From Streptomyces albiflavescens (GTDB lineage: Bacteria; Actinomycetota; Actinomycetes; Streptomycetales; Streptomycetaceae), in NCBI RefSeq assembly GCF_014645835.1, contig NZ_BMMM01000001.1, positions 669,962 to 733,961 on the forward strand: DNA of 64,000 bases, read 5' to 3'. Shown piece after piece: positions 1 to 8,262 of the stretch. The first letter of the stretch is position 1, and each line of letters starts with the position of its first letter. The translations under genes and the position numbers were made by a program. The notes beneath the pieces were generated by a model. The model ran no database searches and was not told the origin of the DNA. It saw only the letters and a list, made by a program, of their open reading frames with translations.

Positions 1-1692
1 GGGGTCGAAGCTGCGGACGGTGCGCATGATGTCGATGCCCTTGAAGTTCTCCGGGGTGTTCTCCTCGAAGATCGGCGTGTTCTGCACGGCGTCCTCGTAC
101 GGGCCGGGCGTGCCGAAGCTGTCCCTGGTGCTGGCGTTCCACGGGGTGGGCGGGTACGGGTGGTAGTTGGCGATCTTGCCGTCGCGGATCACCATGTGGT
201 GGGAGAGCACGCCACGGACGGCCTCGGTGAAGCCGACGCCGATGCTCTCGTCGGGCACCTCGAACTTCTCCCAGGTCTGGGTGCGTCCGGACCGGACCTC
301 CTCCAGCCCCTTCTCCGCGAAGTGCAGGGCGACGGCGGCGGTGTAGGCCTGGAAGTAGGTCCGCGCCCGGTTGCGCTCGAGCGCGTTGCTCCACTTCGGG
401 ATCTTCCACTCGAAGGTGGCCTCGGGCTTGGTCATGGTGCGGGGCAGGTTGATGACCACGCTGTCGCCGGTGGCCTTCACATAGCCGGTGTCGACGAGCC
501 CGGACAGCGCGGTGGACCACAGGCGGGCGATGGGGCCGCCTCCGGTGTCCAGGGCGAGATGGTCCTTGCCGTCGAACCAGCGGGGCGACATGACCCAGCT
601 GTACTTGTCGTCGAAGTTCCGCTTCTGCGGGGCGGGGATGGTGTGCTGGTTCCAGGGGTGGCGCGGGTCGACCGGGTTGCCGAGCGGGTCGTGCGTGACG
701 AACTGCTCCTGGCCCTGCCAGTCCTCGTAGTAGGAACTGCCCAGCAGGATGCGGATGCCGAGGTTGATCTCGGTGAGGTCGTTGGTGACGAGCTTGCCGT
801 CCACGATGATGCCGGGGGTGACGAACATCCGTCGGCCCCAGTCCGTCATGTTGGCGTAGGTGAAGTCGCAGTACTCGGGGTCGTTGAGCGCTCCCCAGCA
901 GCCGAGCAGGACCCGTCGGCGCCCCACTTCCTCGTATCCGGGCAGCGCCTCGTAGAAGAAGTCGAAGAGGTCGTCGTGCAGCGGGACGACGCGCTTCATG
1001 AACTCCACGTAGCGCATCAGGCGGCTGAGGTAGTCCGTGAAGAGCTGCACGGAGGCGACGGTGCCCACGCCGCCCGGGTAGAGCGTGGAGGGGTGCACAT
1101 GGCGTCCCTCCATGAGGCAGAACATCTCCCGGGTGTAGCGGCTCACCTGGAGTGCCTCGCGGTAGAACTCGCCCTCGAGGGGGTTCAGGGACCGCATGAT
1201 GTCGGCGATCGTGCGGTAGCCGTGCTCCCCGGCGTGCGGGGCCTCGGTGCGCTCGGCGAGTTCGAGGACGCCGGGGTTGGTCTCCTTGACCATCTTCTCG
1301 CAGTAGTCGACCCCGACCAGGTTCTCCTGGAAGATGTTGTGGTCGAACATGTACTCCGCGGACTCGCCGAGGTTGATGATCCACTCACCGAGGTTCGGGG
1401 GCTTCACGCCGTACGCCATGTTCTGCGTGTACACCGAGCAAGTGGCGTGGTTGTCCCCGCAGATGCCACAGATGCGGCTGGTGATGAAGTGGGCGTCGCG
1501 GGGGTCCTTGCCGCGCATGAAGACGCTGTAGCCACGGAAGACGGACGAGGTGCTGTAGCACTCCGCGACCCGCTTCTGTTTGAAGTCGATCTTCGTGTGG
1601 ATGCCGAGGCTGCCCACGATCCGTGTGATCGGGTCCCAGGCCATCTCCATCAGGCCGCTACCGTCACCGGCCGCCTTCTTCGTCGGTGCCAT
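1..1692 (-). CDS. hhyL: [NiFe]-hydrogenase large subunit, group 1h type (C-terminus cut by window edge)
   Basis: Active-site subunit of an actinobacterial high-affinity uptake hydrogenase, which oxidises trace H2 to feed electrons to respiration. From the ATG at 1692 there are 564 codons. The N-terminal nickel motif RICGICGDNH lies at residues 73-82, with Cys75 and Cys78 as expected metal ligands. The window ends inside the C-terminal nickel motif: the last codons read S-F-D-P, where the family continues with C-x-x-C-x-x-H, so the second cysteine pair and the maturation cleavage site are not visible. The gene starts 83 bp after the small-subunit stop, as in a two-gene operon. The family is very clear. 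The group assignment rests on the RICGICGDNH wording and on the Asp-ligand small subunit next door. Confidence 0.95.
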   Translation of the reverse strand, partial: MAPTKKAAGDGSGLMEMAWDPITRIVGSLGIHTKIDFKQKRVAECYSTSSVFRGYSVFMRGKDPRDAHFITSRICGICGDNHATCSVYTQNMAYGVKPPNLGEWIINLGESAEYMFDHNIFQENLVGVDYCEKMVKETNPGVLELAERTEAPHAGEHGYRTIADIMRSLNPLEGEFYREALQVSRYTREMFCLMEGRHVHPSTLYPGGVGTVASVQLFTDYLSRLMRYVEFMKRVVPLHDDLFDFFYEALPGYEEVGRRRVLLGCWGALNDPEYCDFTYANMTDWGRRMFVTPGIIVDGKLVTNDLTEINLGIRILLGSSYYEDWQGQEQFVTHDPLGNPVDPRHPWNQHTIPAPQKRNFDDKYSWVMSPRWFDGKDHLALDTGGGPIARLWSTALSGLVDTGYVKATGDSVVINLPRTMTKPEATFEWKIPKWSNALERNRARTYFQAYTAAVALHFAEKGLEEVRSGRTQTWEKFEVPDESIGVGFTEAVRGVLSHHMVIRDGKIANYHPYPPTPWNASTRDSFGTPGPYEDAVQNTPIFEENTPENFKGIDIMRTVRSFDP

Positions 1693-1775
1693 CGTCTGGG
1701 TCGTGCCCTTCTTCGCGTGGGTGGTCCGGGAGGGTGTGGACGGATCGGGGGGTGCGGCTCAGGTGTGGCGGGGAT

Positions 1776-2864
1776 TCACCACGGCCGCCGGTATCCGGTG
1801 GTGAGCTTGCGTCCCGTGTGGCGCCACTTGGGCTCCTTGTCGACGGTCTGCTGGGTGAGGGAGCGCAGTCTGCGGACGACCGCGCCGTAGGCGCCGCTGG
1901 CCTTGGTCGACAGCGCCGCTCCGGGGGGCTGGTCCATGAAGGGCATGAACTTGTCCGGGAAGCCGGGCATGGTGCAGGCGATGCAGATGCCGCCGACGTT
2001 CGGACATCCGCCGATGCCGTTCATCCAGCCCCGCTTGGGCACGTTGCACTTGACGACCGGTCCCCAGCAGCCGAGCTTGACCAGGCACTTGGGCGAGTCG
2101 TACGTCTGGGCGAAGTCGCCCTGTTCGTAGTAGCCGGCGCGGTCGCAACCCTCGTGCACGGTGGCGCCGAACAGCCAGGCCGGGCGCAGCTTGTCGTCGA
2201 GGGGGATCATCGGGGCGGAGCCGGCCGCCTGGTAGAGCAGGTAGGTGAGTGTCTCGGCGAAGTTGTCGGGCTGGATCGGGCAGCCGGGGACGCACACGAT
2301 CGGGATGCCGGCCTGGGACTTCCAGTCCCAGCCGAGGTAGTCGGGCACGCCCATCGCGCCGGTGGGGTTGCCCGCCATGGCGTGGATACCGCCGTAGGTC
2401 GCGCAGGTGCCGATGGCGACGACGGCCAGCGCCTTGGGCGCGAGCCGGTCGATCCACTCGCTGGTGGTGATCGGCTGGCCGGTCTCCGGGTTGTCACCGA
2501 AGCCGCACCAGTAGCCTTCGGGCTTGATCGCCTCATTGGGGACGGACCCCTCGACGACCAGGACGAACGGGTCGATCTCGCCCCGCTCTCCCTTGAAGAA
2601 CCATTCGATGAACGTGTCCGCGCCACCCACCGGGCCGCTCTCGAAGTCGATGAGGGGCCAGTGGACAGCGATCTTCGGCAGCCCCGGCAGCGCGCCGAGC
2701 GCGATCTGCTCGATGCTCGGCTGCATCGCTGCCGTGAGCGCGACCGAGTCTCCGTCGCAGCTCAGCCCGGCGTTGATCCAGAGAATATGGATCGTGGGCG
2801 TCTCGTCGGCAGGCGCACCACCGGCATCCGTTGCGCCGGCCGTGCTCGGCGTCGCCGCTGTCAT
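1776..2864 (-). CDS. hhyS: [NiFe]-hydrogenase small subunit, group 1h type
   Basis: Electron-transfer subunit carrying the iron-sulphur clusters that take electrons from the NiFe centre. I chose the ATG at 2864 (362 aa) because a GGAGGCGG ribosome site lies just upstream; the frame stays open further 5' without such support. There is no twin-arginine signal, as expected for this subgroup. At residues 36-39 the usual C-x-x-C of the proximal cluster reads C-D-G-D, so an Asp replaces one Cys. A 3Cys-1Asp proximal cluster is known from the oxygen-insensitive actinobacterial-type hydrogenase of Ralstonia. The HEGCDRAGYY stretch and the CLVKLGC, CNV, CPN and CIAC cysteines supply the distal and medial clusters. 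The 180 bp between this gene and hypX is room for its own promoter. Confidence 0.95.
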   Translation of the reverse strand: MTAATPSTAGATDAGGAPADETPTIHILWINAGLSCDGDSVALTAAMQPSIEQIALGALPGLPKIAVHWPLIDFESGPVGGADTFIEWFFKGERGEIDPFVLVVEGSVPNEAIKPEGYWCGFGDNPETGQPITTSEWIDRLAPKALAVVAIGTCATYGGIHAMAGNPTGAMGVPDYLGWDWKSQAGIPIVCVPGCPIQPDNFAETLTYLLYQAAGSAPMIPLDDKLRPAWLFGATVHEGCDRAGYYEQGDFAQTYDSPKCLVKLGCWGPVVKCNVPKRGWMNGIGGCPNVGGICIACTMPGFPDKFMPFMDQPPGAALSTKASGAYGAVVRRLRSLTQQTVDKEPKWRHTGRKLTTGYRRPW

Positions 2865-3044
2865 GGGACCGCCTCCTCGGAGAGGTGAGGGATGAGAACC
2901 CGTAGGGGAAGGAAAACCCATATCGGGATGAAAACCTGTATTTCAACCGCCAGTCCTCTTCGTACCAGCCATCCGGCCCCAGTGAGAGGTCATTGCGGGC
3001 CGTTCCAGTGACGGGGCTCTGGACCACTCAGGCGCTACGGCCCC

Positions 3045-4778
3045 TCACGGACCGGTCCGGCCCCACCCCGTCCTCGCGGCCGCGGCGAGATCGAGGTGTG
3101 GTGGCGTGCAGGCTGGTCGATCCTTGCGTACGAAGGCGCGCCGCAGTGCGTGGAAGGGGGCGTCCGGGTCGTCGAACGTCCGGCGCATCCGGGCCAGCTC
3201 CCGCTCCCGGAACGCGGCCAGGGGCTCGCTGCTCTCCTGGCGGTCCAGTTCCGCTTTCTTCGCGGCGATCCGCGGCAGCGATCCCGGCAGTGACGCCAGC
3301 CGGGCCGCCAGCCGTCCGACCTCCGCGGCGAAGTCCTGCGGACCGCATTCGACCACTCGGTCGACGAGCCCGAGGTCGCGGGCGCTCCCGGCGCTCATCG
3401 GCAGGGCTTCGCGCAGAAGCCGCTCGGCCGTCACCGCGCCCACGCGGCGCGGCAGCGTGTACGTCCAGTACTCCGAGCCGTACAGGCCCATGAGCCGGTA
3501 GTGCGGGTTCAGCACACAGCCGGTGCGGCACCACACCTCGTCGGCGGCCAGGGCGAGCATCACACCGCCCGCCGCGGCGTTGCCCGCGACGGCGGAGACC
3601 ACCAGCCTGTCCGTGGTGGTCAGGATCGCCTCGACGAGGTCGTCGATGGCGTTGATGTTGGCCCAGGACTCGGCGGCTGGATCCTCGGCGGCCTCGATGA
3701 CATTGAGGTGGATTCCGTTGCTGAAGAAGTCCCGTTGCCCACCCAGCACGAGCACCGACGTGGGACGCGCGCACGCCTCCCGATACGCGTCGAGCAGGCG
3801 TCGGCACTGCGTGGTGCTCATCGCCCCGCCGGGGAACGAGAACGAGAGGAAACCGACGCCCCCCTCCTCCCGGTACGCGATGTCGGTCCACGTGCGCCGA
3901 CGTGGGTCCGCGGAGTGCGGCGCGGCGATCTCCGGAAGGGGAGGCAGCCGATCGCCGAGGGCCAGCACCGCGGGCAGTTTGAACGTGGGGGGCTGCCCCG
4001 GACCTCGCCGACGGCGCAACTCGGGAATCCAGACGGCACCGTCCTTCGTCGCCCGGCAGACCGCGCCGGTCCTGGTGGCCAGCAGTTCACCCGGGACGCC
4101 GCGCAGGCCGGCCTCGGGATGGCCGCCGTGCAGGTACCACTCGGCGCCGAGCAGCACGTCGAGCACGCCGGGCTGCGAGTCCGCCGCACGCAGCTTGGCC
4201 AGGACGGTCCGAGTGCAGTCCGCGTCCCAGTCGATTCGGCGGACGCTCTGGTCGAGGTACGGGCGGATGCGCACGGGCGTGTCCGGTGCGTGCGCCCCGC
4301 CCTGTTTGCGCGGGGTGTAGGTCCCCGAGGCGAAGCGCTCCACGGCGAGCAGGACGGCCGACAGCGCCGCGTCGGCGATCTCATTGCGGTACAGGTCGCT
4401 CTTGCCCACCGGCGGGACCGGGCAGGCCACGGACGCCCAGACATCCCCGGCATCCATTTCCTCGCCGGCCTGAAGGACCGTCACGCCCCACCGGTCGGCG
4501 CCCTCCTGGATCGCCCAGTCCAAGGAGGACGGCCCCCGGTCCCCGAACGGCCCCGGGTGGACGATGAAACACGGGTACGCGGCCCACACCTCCCGGGGGA
4601 TTGCCGTCTTCAGCATCGGGGCCAGAACGAGTTGCGGCGCGTGCCGCCGGACGGCCTCCGGCAACGGGCGGTCGCGCAGGGCGAGTTCCACCGCGACCGT
4701 GTGCCCCTGGTCGCGCAATTCGGCATGGACGCGCTGCGTAAGGCTGTTGAACGCGCTGGCCACGAGCAGGATGTGCAC
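3045..4778 (-). CDS. hypX: Hydrogenase maturation protein HypX/HoxX
   Basis: Predicted to make the CO ligand of the [NiFe] centre from formyl-tetrahydrofolate under air. It has an N-terminal formyltransferase-like domain (HPGPFGDRGPSSLDWA near residues 74-89) and a C-terminal enoyl-CoA-hydratase fold with the family signature SEYWTYTLPRRVG. The frame is open 122 codons further upstream, but AGGAGGTCGCC directly before GTG 4778 fixes the start (577 aa, usual for the family). It is the first hydrogenase-related gene of this minus-strand cluster. Its presence fits an oxygen-tolerant enzyme that must mature aerobically. Roles of HypX domains are from the family; here they are inferred from motifs. 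Confidence 0.92.
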   Translation of the reverse strand: MHILLVASAFNSLTQRVHAELRDQGHTVAVELALRDRPLPEAVRRHAPQLVLAPMLKTAIPREVWAAYPCFIVHPGPFGDRGPSSLDWAIQEGADRWGVTVLQAGEEMDAGDVWASVACPVPPVGKSDLYRNEIADAALSAVLLAVERFASGTYTPRKQGGAHAPDTPVRIRPYLDQSVRRIDWDADCTRTVLAKLRAADSQPGVLDVLLGAEWYLHGGHPEAGLRGVPGELLATRTGAVCRATKDGAVWIPELRRRRGPGQPPTFKLPAVLALGDRLPPLPEIAAPHSADPRRRTWTDIAYREEGGVGFLSFSFPGGAMSTTQCRRLLDAYREACARPTSVLVLGGQRDFFSNGIHLNVIEAAEDPAAESWANINAIDDLVEAILTTTDRLVVSAVAGNAAAGGVMLALAADEVWCRTGCVLNPHYRLMGLYGSEYWTYTLPRRVGAVTAERLLREALPMSAGSARDLGLVDRVVECGPQDFAAEVGRLAARLASLPGSLPRIAAKKAELDRQESSEPLAAFRERELARMRRTFDDPDAPFHALRRAFVRKDRPACTPPHLDLAAAARTGWGRTGP

Positions 4779-5124
4779 GGCGACCTCCTGGTGACGGTGC
4801 GGGCGGCTGAGATGGTCGGACACGCCGAACCGTCCCGCTCCGGCGACAGGCTGTCGAGTCACCCGAAAGCGGGCGCCGCGCCGCCACCCGGCCCCGACGC
4901 CCCGAGCCTCCGCCGGACTCAGGGGCTCCGGCGCCGACCGGTCGGTCCTCACCAGCACCGCCGTCAATCGTCTGCCGCACCGCCGCACCCCACCGAACCG
5001 CCGCACCCCACCGACATGTGATGCACAACACAAAGCAGAGTGCAAGATTTGCTCAGGGCAATGATGGATCGGTTCAGCCCGTCCGTACCTCCTGGCGTAC
5101 CGGCCACTCACCTCAGGAGGCACG
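4779..5124. other. Divergent intergenic region hypX / DUF4142
   Basis: About 350 bp with no convincing gene. It holds the start regions of two divergent genes. A 17-bp unit CCGCCGCACCCCACCGA occurs twice in tandem near 4978-5014, and the more AT-rich stretch after it (around 5017-5060) is the best place for the rightward promoter. I saw no clear operator. Confidence 0.5.
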
Positions 5125-5877
5125 ATGCGCCTTTCGCGCAACATGGCAGGAACCGTCTTCGTGGGCGGCGCACTGAGCCTGACTCTCGCCGCCCTCGCCT
5201 ACCCCGCGATGCTCGGCGTGCAGAACGCGACGACCTCCCCGTCGCGCGTGATCGCCAACACCCGCTACGGACCGCTGACCGAGGCCGACCGGGACTTCGT
5301 CGTCAAGGTCCGCGCGGCGGGCCTGTGGGAGCATCCCCTCGGCCTGATGGCCATGAAGCGGGGCACCACGGCGGAGATGAAAGAGGCCGGCAAGCACCTG
5401 GTCGTCGGGCACTCACGCCTCGACGAAGCCTGCCGGAAGATCGCCCCCGAGCTGGGCATCGCCCTGCCCAACCAGGCGAGCCCGCAACAGCAGCAGTTCG
5501 TGGCCACCGCCGACGGGAGCACCGGCAAGCAGTTCGACACCACCGCGGTCAACATCATGCGGGTGACCCACGGCCAGATCTTCCCGGTCATCGCCAAGAT
5601 CCGCGCCAGCACCCAGAACACCCTGGTGCGTCAGCTCGCCGATCAGGCCAACGACACCGTCCTGGACCACATCACGGTGCTGGAGCGGACCGGACTGGTC
5701 AATTTCGACCAGGCCAACTTCCAACAGACCACCCCGCCGAAACTCCCCAAGGACCAGCTGACCCCGCCACCTCCCCAGCCGGGATCCCCGGTCCTCTCCC
5801 TCACCCTGCCCCCGGGCCTGGATGTGAACACGACTTCCCCGACACCGACACCGACCCCGACCCCGACGATCGGATGA
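5125..5877 (+). CDS. Secreted DUF4142 family protein
   Basis: A 250-aa exported protein. The first 30 residues contain an RN-x4 start followed by a hydrophobic segment (signal peptide or membrane anchor). The middle part has the helical, ferritin-like repeat pattern of DUF4142, with the paired phrases VVGHSRLDEACRKIAPELG and NDTVLDHITVLERTG. The C-terminus turns into a Pro/Thr-rich tail ending in PTPTPTPTPTIG, probably a cell-wall spacer. The ATG at 5125 follows AGGAGGCACG. The molecular role of DUF4142 is not settled, so none is claimed. It stands alone, convergent with the MarR gene. Confidence 0.8.
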   Translation: MRLSRNMAGTVFVGGALSLTLAALAYPAMLGVQNATTSPSRVIANTRYGPLTEADRDFVVKVRAAGLWEHPLGLMAMKRGTTAEMKEAGKHLVVGHSRLDEACRKIAPELGIALPNQASPQQQQFVATADGSTGKQFDTTAVNIMRVTHGQIFPVIAKIRASTQNTLVRQLADQANDTVLDHITVLERTGLVNFDQANFQQTTPPKLPKDQLTPPPPQPGSPVLSLTLPPGLDVNTTSPTPTPTPTPTIG

Positions 5878-5943
5878 CCGCCGACGGAGCTCCGGTTGGA
5901 GCCTGCGATCAGCCCGACCGACTCGGCGCCAGGAACAGGGGTT

Positions 5944-6477
5944 TCAGGCATCGCGCCCCGCGACAGCGTCCACCCAGCCCAGTGGATGCGGCTCAGGATC
6001 GTCCATCGCGGGAACCAGGGGTTCGCCGCCCGCCTCGTTGAACGCGGTGAGTGCCTCGACGAGCGCCGCGCGCTGCTGCGGGGCGAGCCGTTCGACGATG
6101 GCGGCGATCTCGGCGCGGCGTCGGGCGGTCACGTCCTCGACCGCGCGCCGCCCCTCCTCGGTGAGCTGCAGCAGGGTCTCGCGACGATTGTCGGGGTTGG
6201 TCTGCCGGTCGGCGAGCCCGGCCGCGATCAGCCGGTCGATCATGCGCATGGCGGTCGACGGCGCGACCTGAAGCAGGTCGGCGAGTGTGACGAGCTTGGT
6301 GGCCCCGCGGGTGGACAGCACAACCAGCATGCGGAACTGAGGCAGTGTCACCCGCTCCTCGACCTCGGCGAGAGAACGAGCGGAGACCGCGACCAGCAGC
6401 CGGGACGCGGTCAGCACCGCTCGGGTGACCGCATCGACATCGTCCGTGCCCCCTGCGGGGATCTCGCGCTCCGCCAT
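5944..6477 (-). CDS. MarR-family transcriptional regulator
   Basis: A 177-aa winged-helix regulator. The recognition region reads TLADLLQVAPSTAMRMIDRL, followed by the wing segment RQTNPDNRRETLLQLTEEGRR, which is the MarR wording. The start at 6477 has AAAGGA upstream. It is not next to an obvious transporter or enzyme target. Upstream (6512-6525) a CCCCG-TTTA-CGGGG hairpin and a CTAC/GTAG inverted pair could be part of its own control region. Effector and targets are unknown. Confidence 0.85.
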   Translation of the reverse strand: MAEREIPAGGTDDVDAVTRAVLTASRLLVAVSARSLAEVEERVTLPQFRMLVVLSTRGATKLVTLADLLQVAPSTAMRMIDRLIAAGLADRQTNPDNRRETLLQLTEEGRRAVEDVTARRRAEIAAIVERLAPQQRAALVEALTAFNEAGGEPLVPAMDDPEPHPLGWVDAVAGRDA

Positions 6478-6511
6478 GCGTCCTTTCTACCTCTGATCTT
6501 GCGTAGTGCTC

Positions 6512-6525
6512 CCCCGTTTACGGGG
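6512..6525. promoter_or_regulatory. Short perfect hairpin upstream of the marR gene
   Basis: CCCCG, loop TTTA, CGGGG. It sits about 35 bp upstream of the MarR start and just left of the IS element. It could be an operator. It may also mark the insertion junction, since it contains a TTAC tetranucleotide (6518-6521), the target known for IS608-like elements. Both readings are inference. Confidence 0.3.
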
Positions 6526-6588
6526 AAGGTGAAGCGCATCTCATAGCGGCTCTGACCCGCACGTAAGCACGGGGCTGCACGGTTTAGC

Positions 6589-6690
6589 TCAGCCCACGGG
6601 GCACTGCTGGTTCTCGATGTACTGGCGTACCACGGTCAGAAGACGCCACGCCGGTAGGGCCCGTGCGTATGTCGGGATCCGGTTTCCACC
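6589..6690 (-). pseudogene. 3' stump of an IS200-type Y1 transposase (tnpA)
   Basis: The last codons before the stop at 6589-6591 read LLTVVRQYIENQQCPVG. This resembles the C-terminal helix of Y1 transposases, where the catalytic tyrosine sits in a YIENQ-like motif. Nothing upstream in this frame matches the HUH part of the enzyme, and only about 35 bp separate it from the start of tnpB, so almost all of tnpA has been deleted. The divergent orientation relative to tnpB is the IS605 arrangement. Confidence 0.55.
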
Positions 6691-6723
6691 GTGGTGACAT
6701 ACGCCAAAAGATAGGGTGACCGG

Positions 6724-8046
6724 GTGAGTTGGGAACTTGGTCTGGAGAAGCGGCAGTTCGGGCACCGTGCCCGGCTGACGCTGAGCCCTGCCGAGATCCG
6801 GCTCGTCGACGACCAGGCCCACGCGGCCCGCACCATGTGGAACTGTCTGCACGCCTGGTGGACGATGTTGTCGAAGGACAAGCGGACACTGGCCGCCGAC
6901 GACGTGGCGATACGCCGGGCCCGCATGGAGATCGACTGGCTCGGCGTTCTGCCGGCGCAGGCCGCGCAAGCGGTATTGAAGACCTACTACCAGGCATGGA
7001 AGAACTGCTGGGAAAAACGCGCCGACGAACCGAACTTCAAAAACCGGTTCCGCACGGTCATGAGCGTGGACATCCCGCAGGGGCGGGACTTGCAGATCAC
7101 GCGGGTGCACCGTCGCTGGGGCATGGTCAACATTCCCAAGGTCGGCCGGGTCCGCTTCCGCTGGACCCGTGACCTGCCGGTGGGGAAGAAGGCGAACGCC
7201 GACAACCGGATCACCGGCGCCCGGCTGGTCAAGGATGCGCTGGGCTGGCACATCGCCTTCCGCATCACCACCCTGGAACCCAAGCCCCAGCCGCACCGGG
7301 GACCGGAGGCCGGCATCGACGCCGGGGTGAACATCCCCCTCGCCCTCTCGGACGGAAACCACCAGGACCACGGGCGATCACCCCGGCTCCCCGACAAGAC
7401 CGCCGACCGGGACAAGTGGCTCAACCCCGATGAGAAGGCCAGGCTGCTGTGTCTGGAACGCAGGGCCGCGCACCGCAAGAGCCTTTGCAAGCCCGGGCAG
7501 CGCATGAGCAACCGGCTGAAGCGGACCTATGACCAGATCGCAAGCCTTCGTGCGAAAGCCAAGCGCAGGGCCAGTGACTGGCAGCACCAGACCACCACCG
7601 AGCTCGCCCGCACCTACGGCGTGATCGTGGTGGAACAACTGGACATCCCGGCCATGACCAAGAGCGCCCGGGGCACCATCGAGGAGCCAGGCAAGAATGT
7701 CGCGCAGAAGGCCGGTCTGAACCGCTCCATCAGCCAGGAGGCATGGGGCCGGACCATCACGCTGCTGACGTACAAGGCAGCCAGGCACGGCGGCATCCTG
7801 CACAAGGTCCCCGCTCCCGGCACCTCCCGACGCTGCTCAGCATGCGGCTTCACCACACCGGGCAGCCGGGAGTCCCAGGAAGTGTTCGTGTGCAAGAACC
7901 GGGACTGCGGCTGGTCGGGCAACGCCGACCACAACGCCGCCCGGAACATCCTGCACCTGTACCGGATGGGACTCGCGCTCATCCCGGCTGCCGGGAGGGC
8001 AGTCGTCAGGCGCCCACCCGGCGTCAAGCCCGCCACCGCAAGGTAG
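6724..8046 (+). CDS. tnpB: TnpB RNA-guided nuclease of an IS605-type element
   Basis: 440 aa from GTG 6724. TnpB proteins are compact RuvC nucleases, ancestors of Cas12, guided by an RNA from the element's right end. All expected catalytic parts are visible: RuvC-I Asp199 in GIDAGVNIPLALS, RuvC-II Glu304 in VVEQLDIPAM, a four-Cys zinc ribbon (Cys371, 374, 390, 395) and RuvC-III Asp402 in GNADHNAARNI. The N-terminal part has the usual helix-turn-helix/REC-like region (NCLHAWWTMLS). The frame is intact to the stop, with no premature stop, so the nuclease is probably functional although tnpA is gone. Confidence 0.93.
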   Translation: MSWELGLEKRQFGHRARLTLSPAEIRLVDDQAHAARTMWNCLHAWWTMLSKDKRTLAADDVAIRRARMEIDWLGVLPAQAAQAVLKTYYQAWKNCWEKRADEPNFKNRFRTVMSVDIPQGRDLQITRVHRRWGMVNIPKVGRVRFRWTRDLPVGKKANADNRITGARLVKDALGWHIAFRITTLEPKPQPHRGPEAGIDAGVNIPLALSDGNHQDHGRSPRLPDKTADRDKWLNPDEKARLLCLERRAAHRKSLCKPGQRMSNRLKRTYDQIASLRAKAKRRASDWQHQTTTELARTYGVIVVEQLDIPAMTKSARGTIEEPGKNVAQKAGLNRSISQEAWGRTITLLTYKAARHGGILHKVPAPGTSRRCSACGFTTPGSRESQEVFVCKNRDCGWSGNADHNAARNILHLYRMGLALIPAAGRAVVRRPPGVKPATAR

Positions 8047-8094
8047 GTGGGAATCTCCATCCCGAGGCTTGCCGAAGGAAGGAGAGCACTTCAA
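7960..8094 (+). ncRNA. Candidate omega-RNA (guide RNA) at the right end of the tnpB element
   Basis: In IS605-type elements the guide RNA overlaps the 3' end of tnpB and runs to the right end, and the guide is the flanking DNA after the end. Here the region after the stop contains a GGGA/TCCC hairpin at 8049-8063 and ends in AGCACTTCAA. The guide would begin at about 8095 (CGTGCCGAATTCACGACC). This is placed by analogy with known elements; the 5' limit is a guess. Confidence 0.35.
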
Positions 8095-8262
8095 CGTGCC
8101 GAATTCACGACCCACTCGTCCTATGGGAACCGATTTACCATTGCGCGGCCGGATTCTCGTCGCCGGAACCGACCTGACGGAGACAACGTGCTCGGTGAGT
8201 GGATCGACGAGGGACCCACCGTCGCGACGAGCCTGCCGACCGAGTGAGGGCCCACCGCCTTA

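Larger units (their letters stand above)
6572..8094 (+). mobile_element. IS200/IS605-type element with tnpB intact and tnpA reduced to a stump
   Basis: The element contains a complete tnpB, a 3' stump of tnpA in divergent orientation, and a subterminal hairpin on the left (GGGCTG at 6572-6577 pairing with CAGCCC at 6590-6595, 12-nt loop). On the right, tnpB is followed by a small hairpin (GGGA 8049-8052 / TCCC 8060-8063) and a TTCAA at 8090-8094. IS608-like elements end in TCAA and insert after TTAC; a TTAC lies at 6518-6521, so the true ends may be 6522 and 8094. The ends are inferred; gene content is seen directly. Without a full TnpA it cannot move by itself. Confidence 0.6.

Noticed and set aside
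160..1890. Long plus-strand open frame opposite the hydrogenase subunits
   Set aside because: Low-complexity shadow of the minus-strand genes; the opposite strand has clear hydrogenase motifs.
5040..6041. Plus-strand frame covering the DUF4142 gene in another phase
   Set aside because: Arg/Pro/Gly-rich shadow; the in-frame DUF4142 has a signal peptide and ribosome site.
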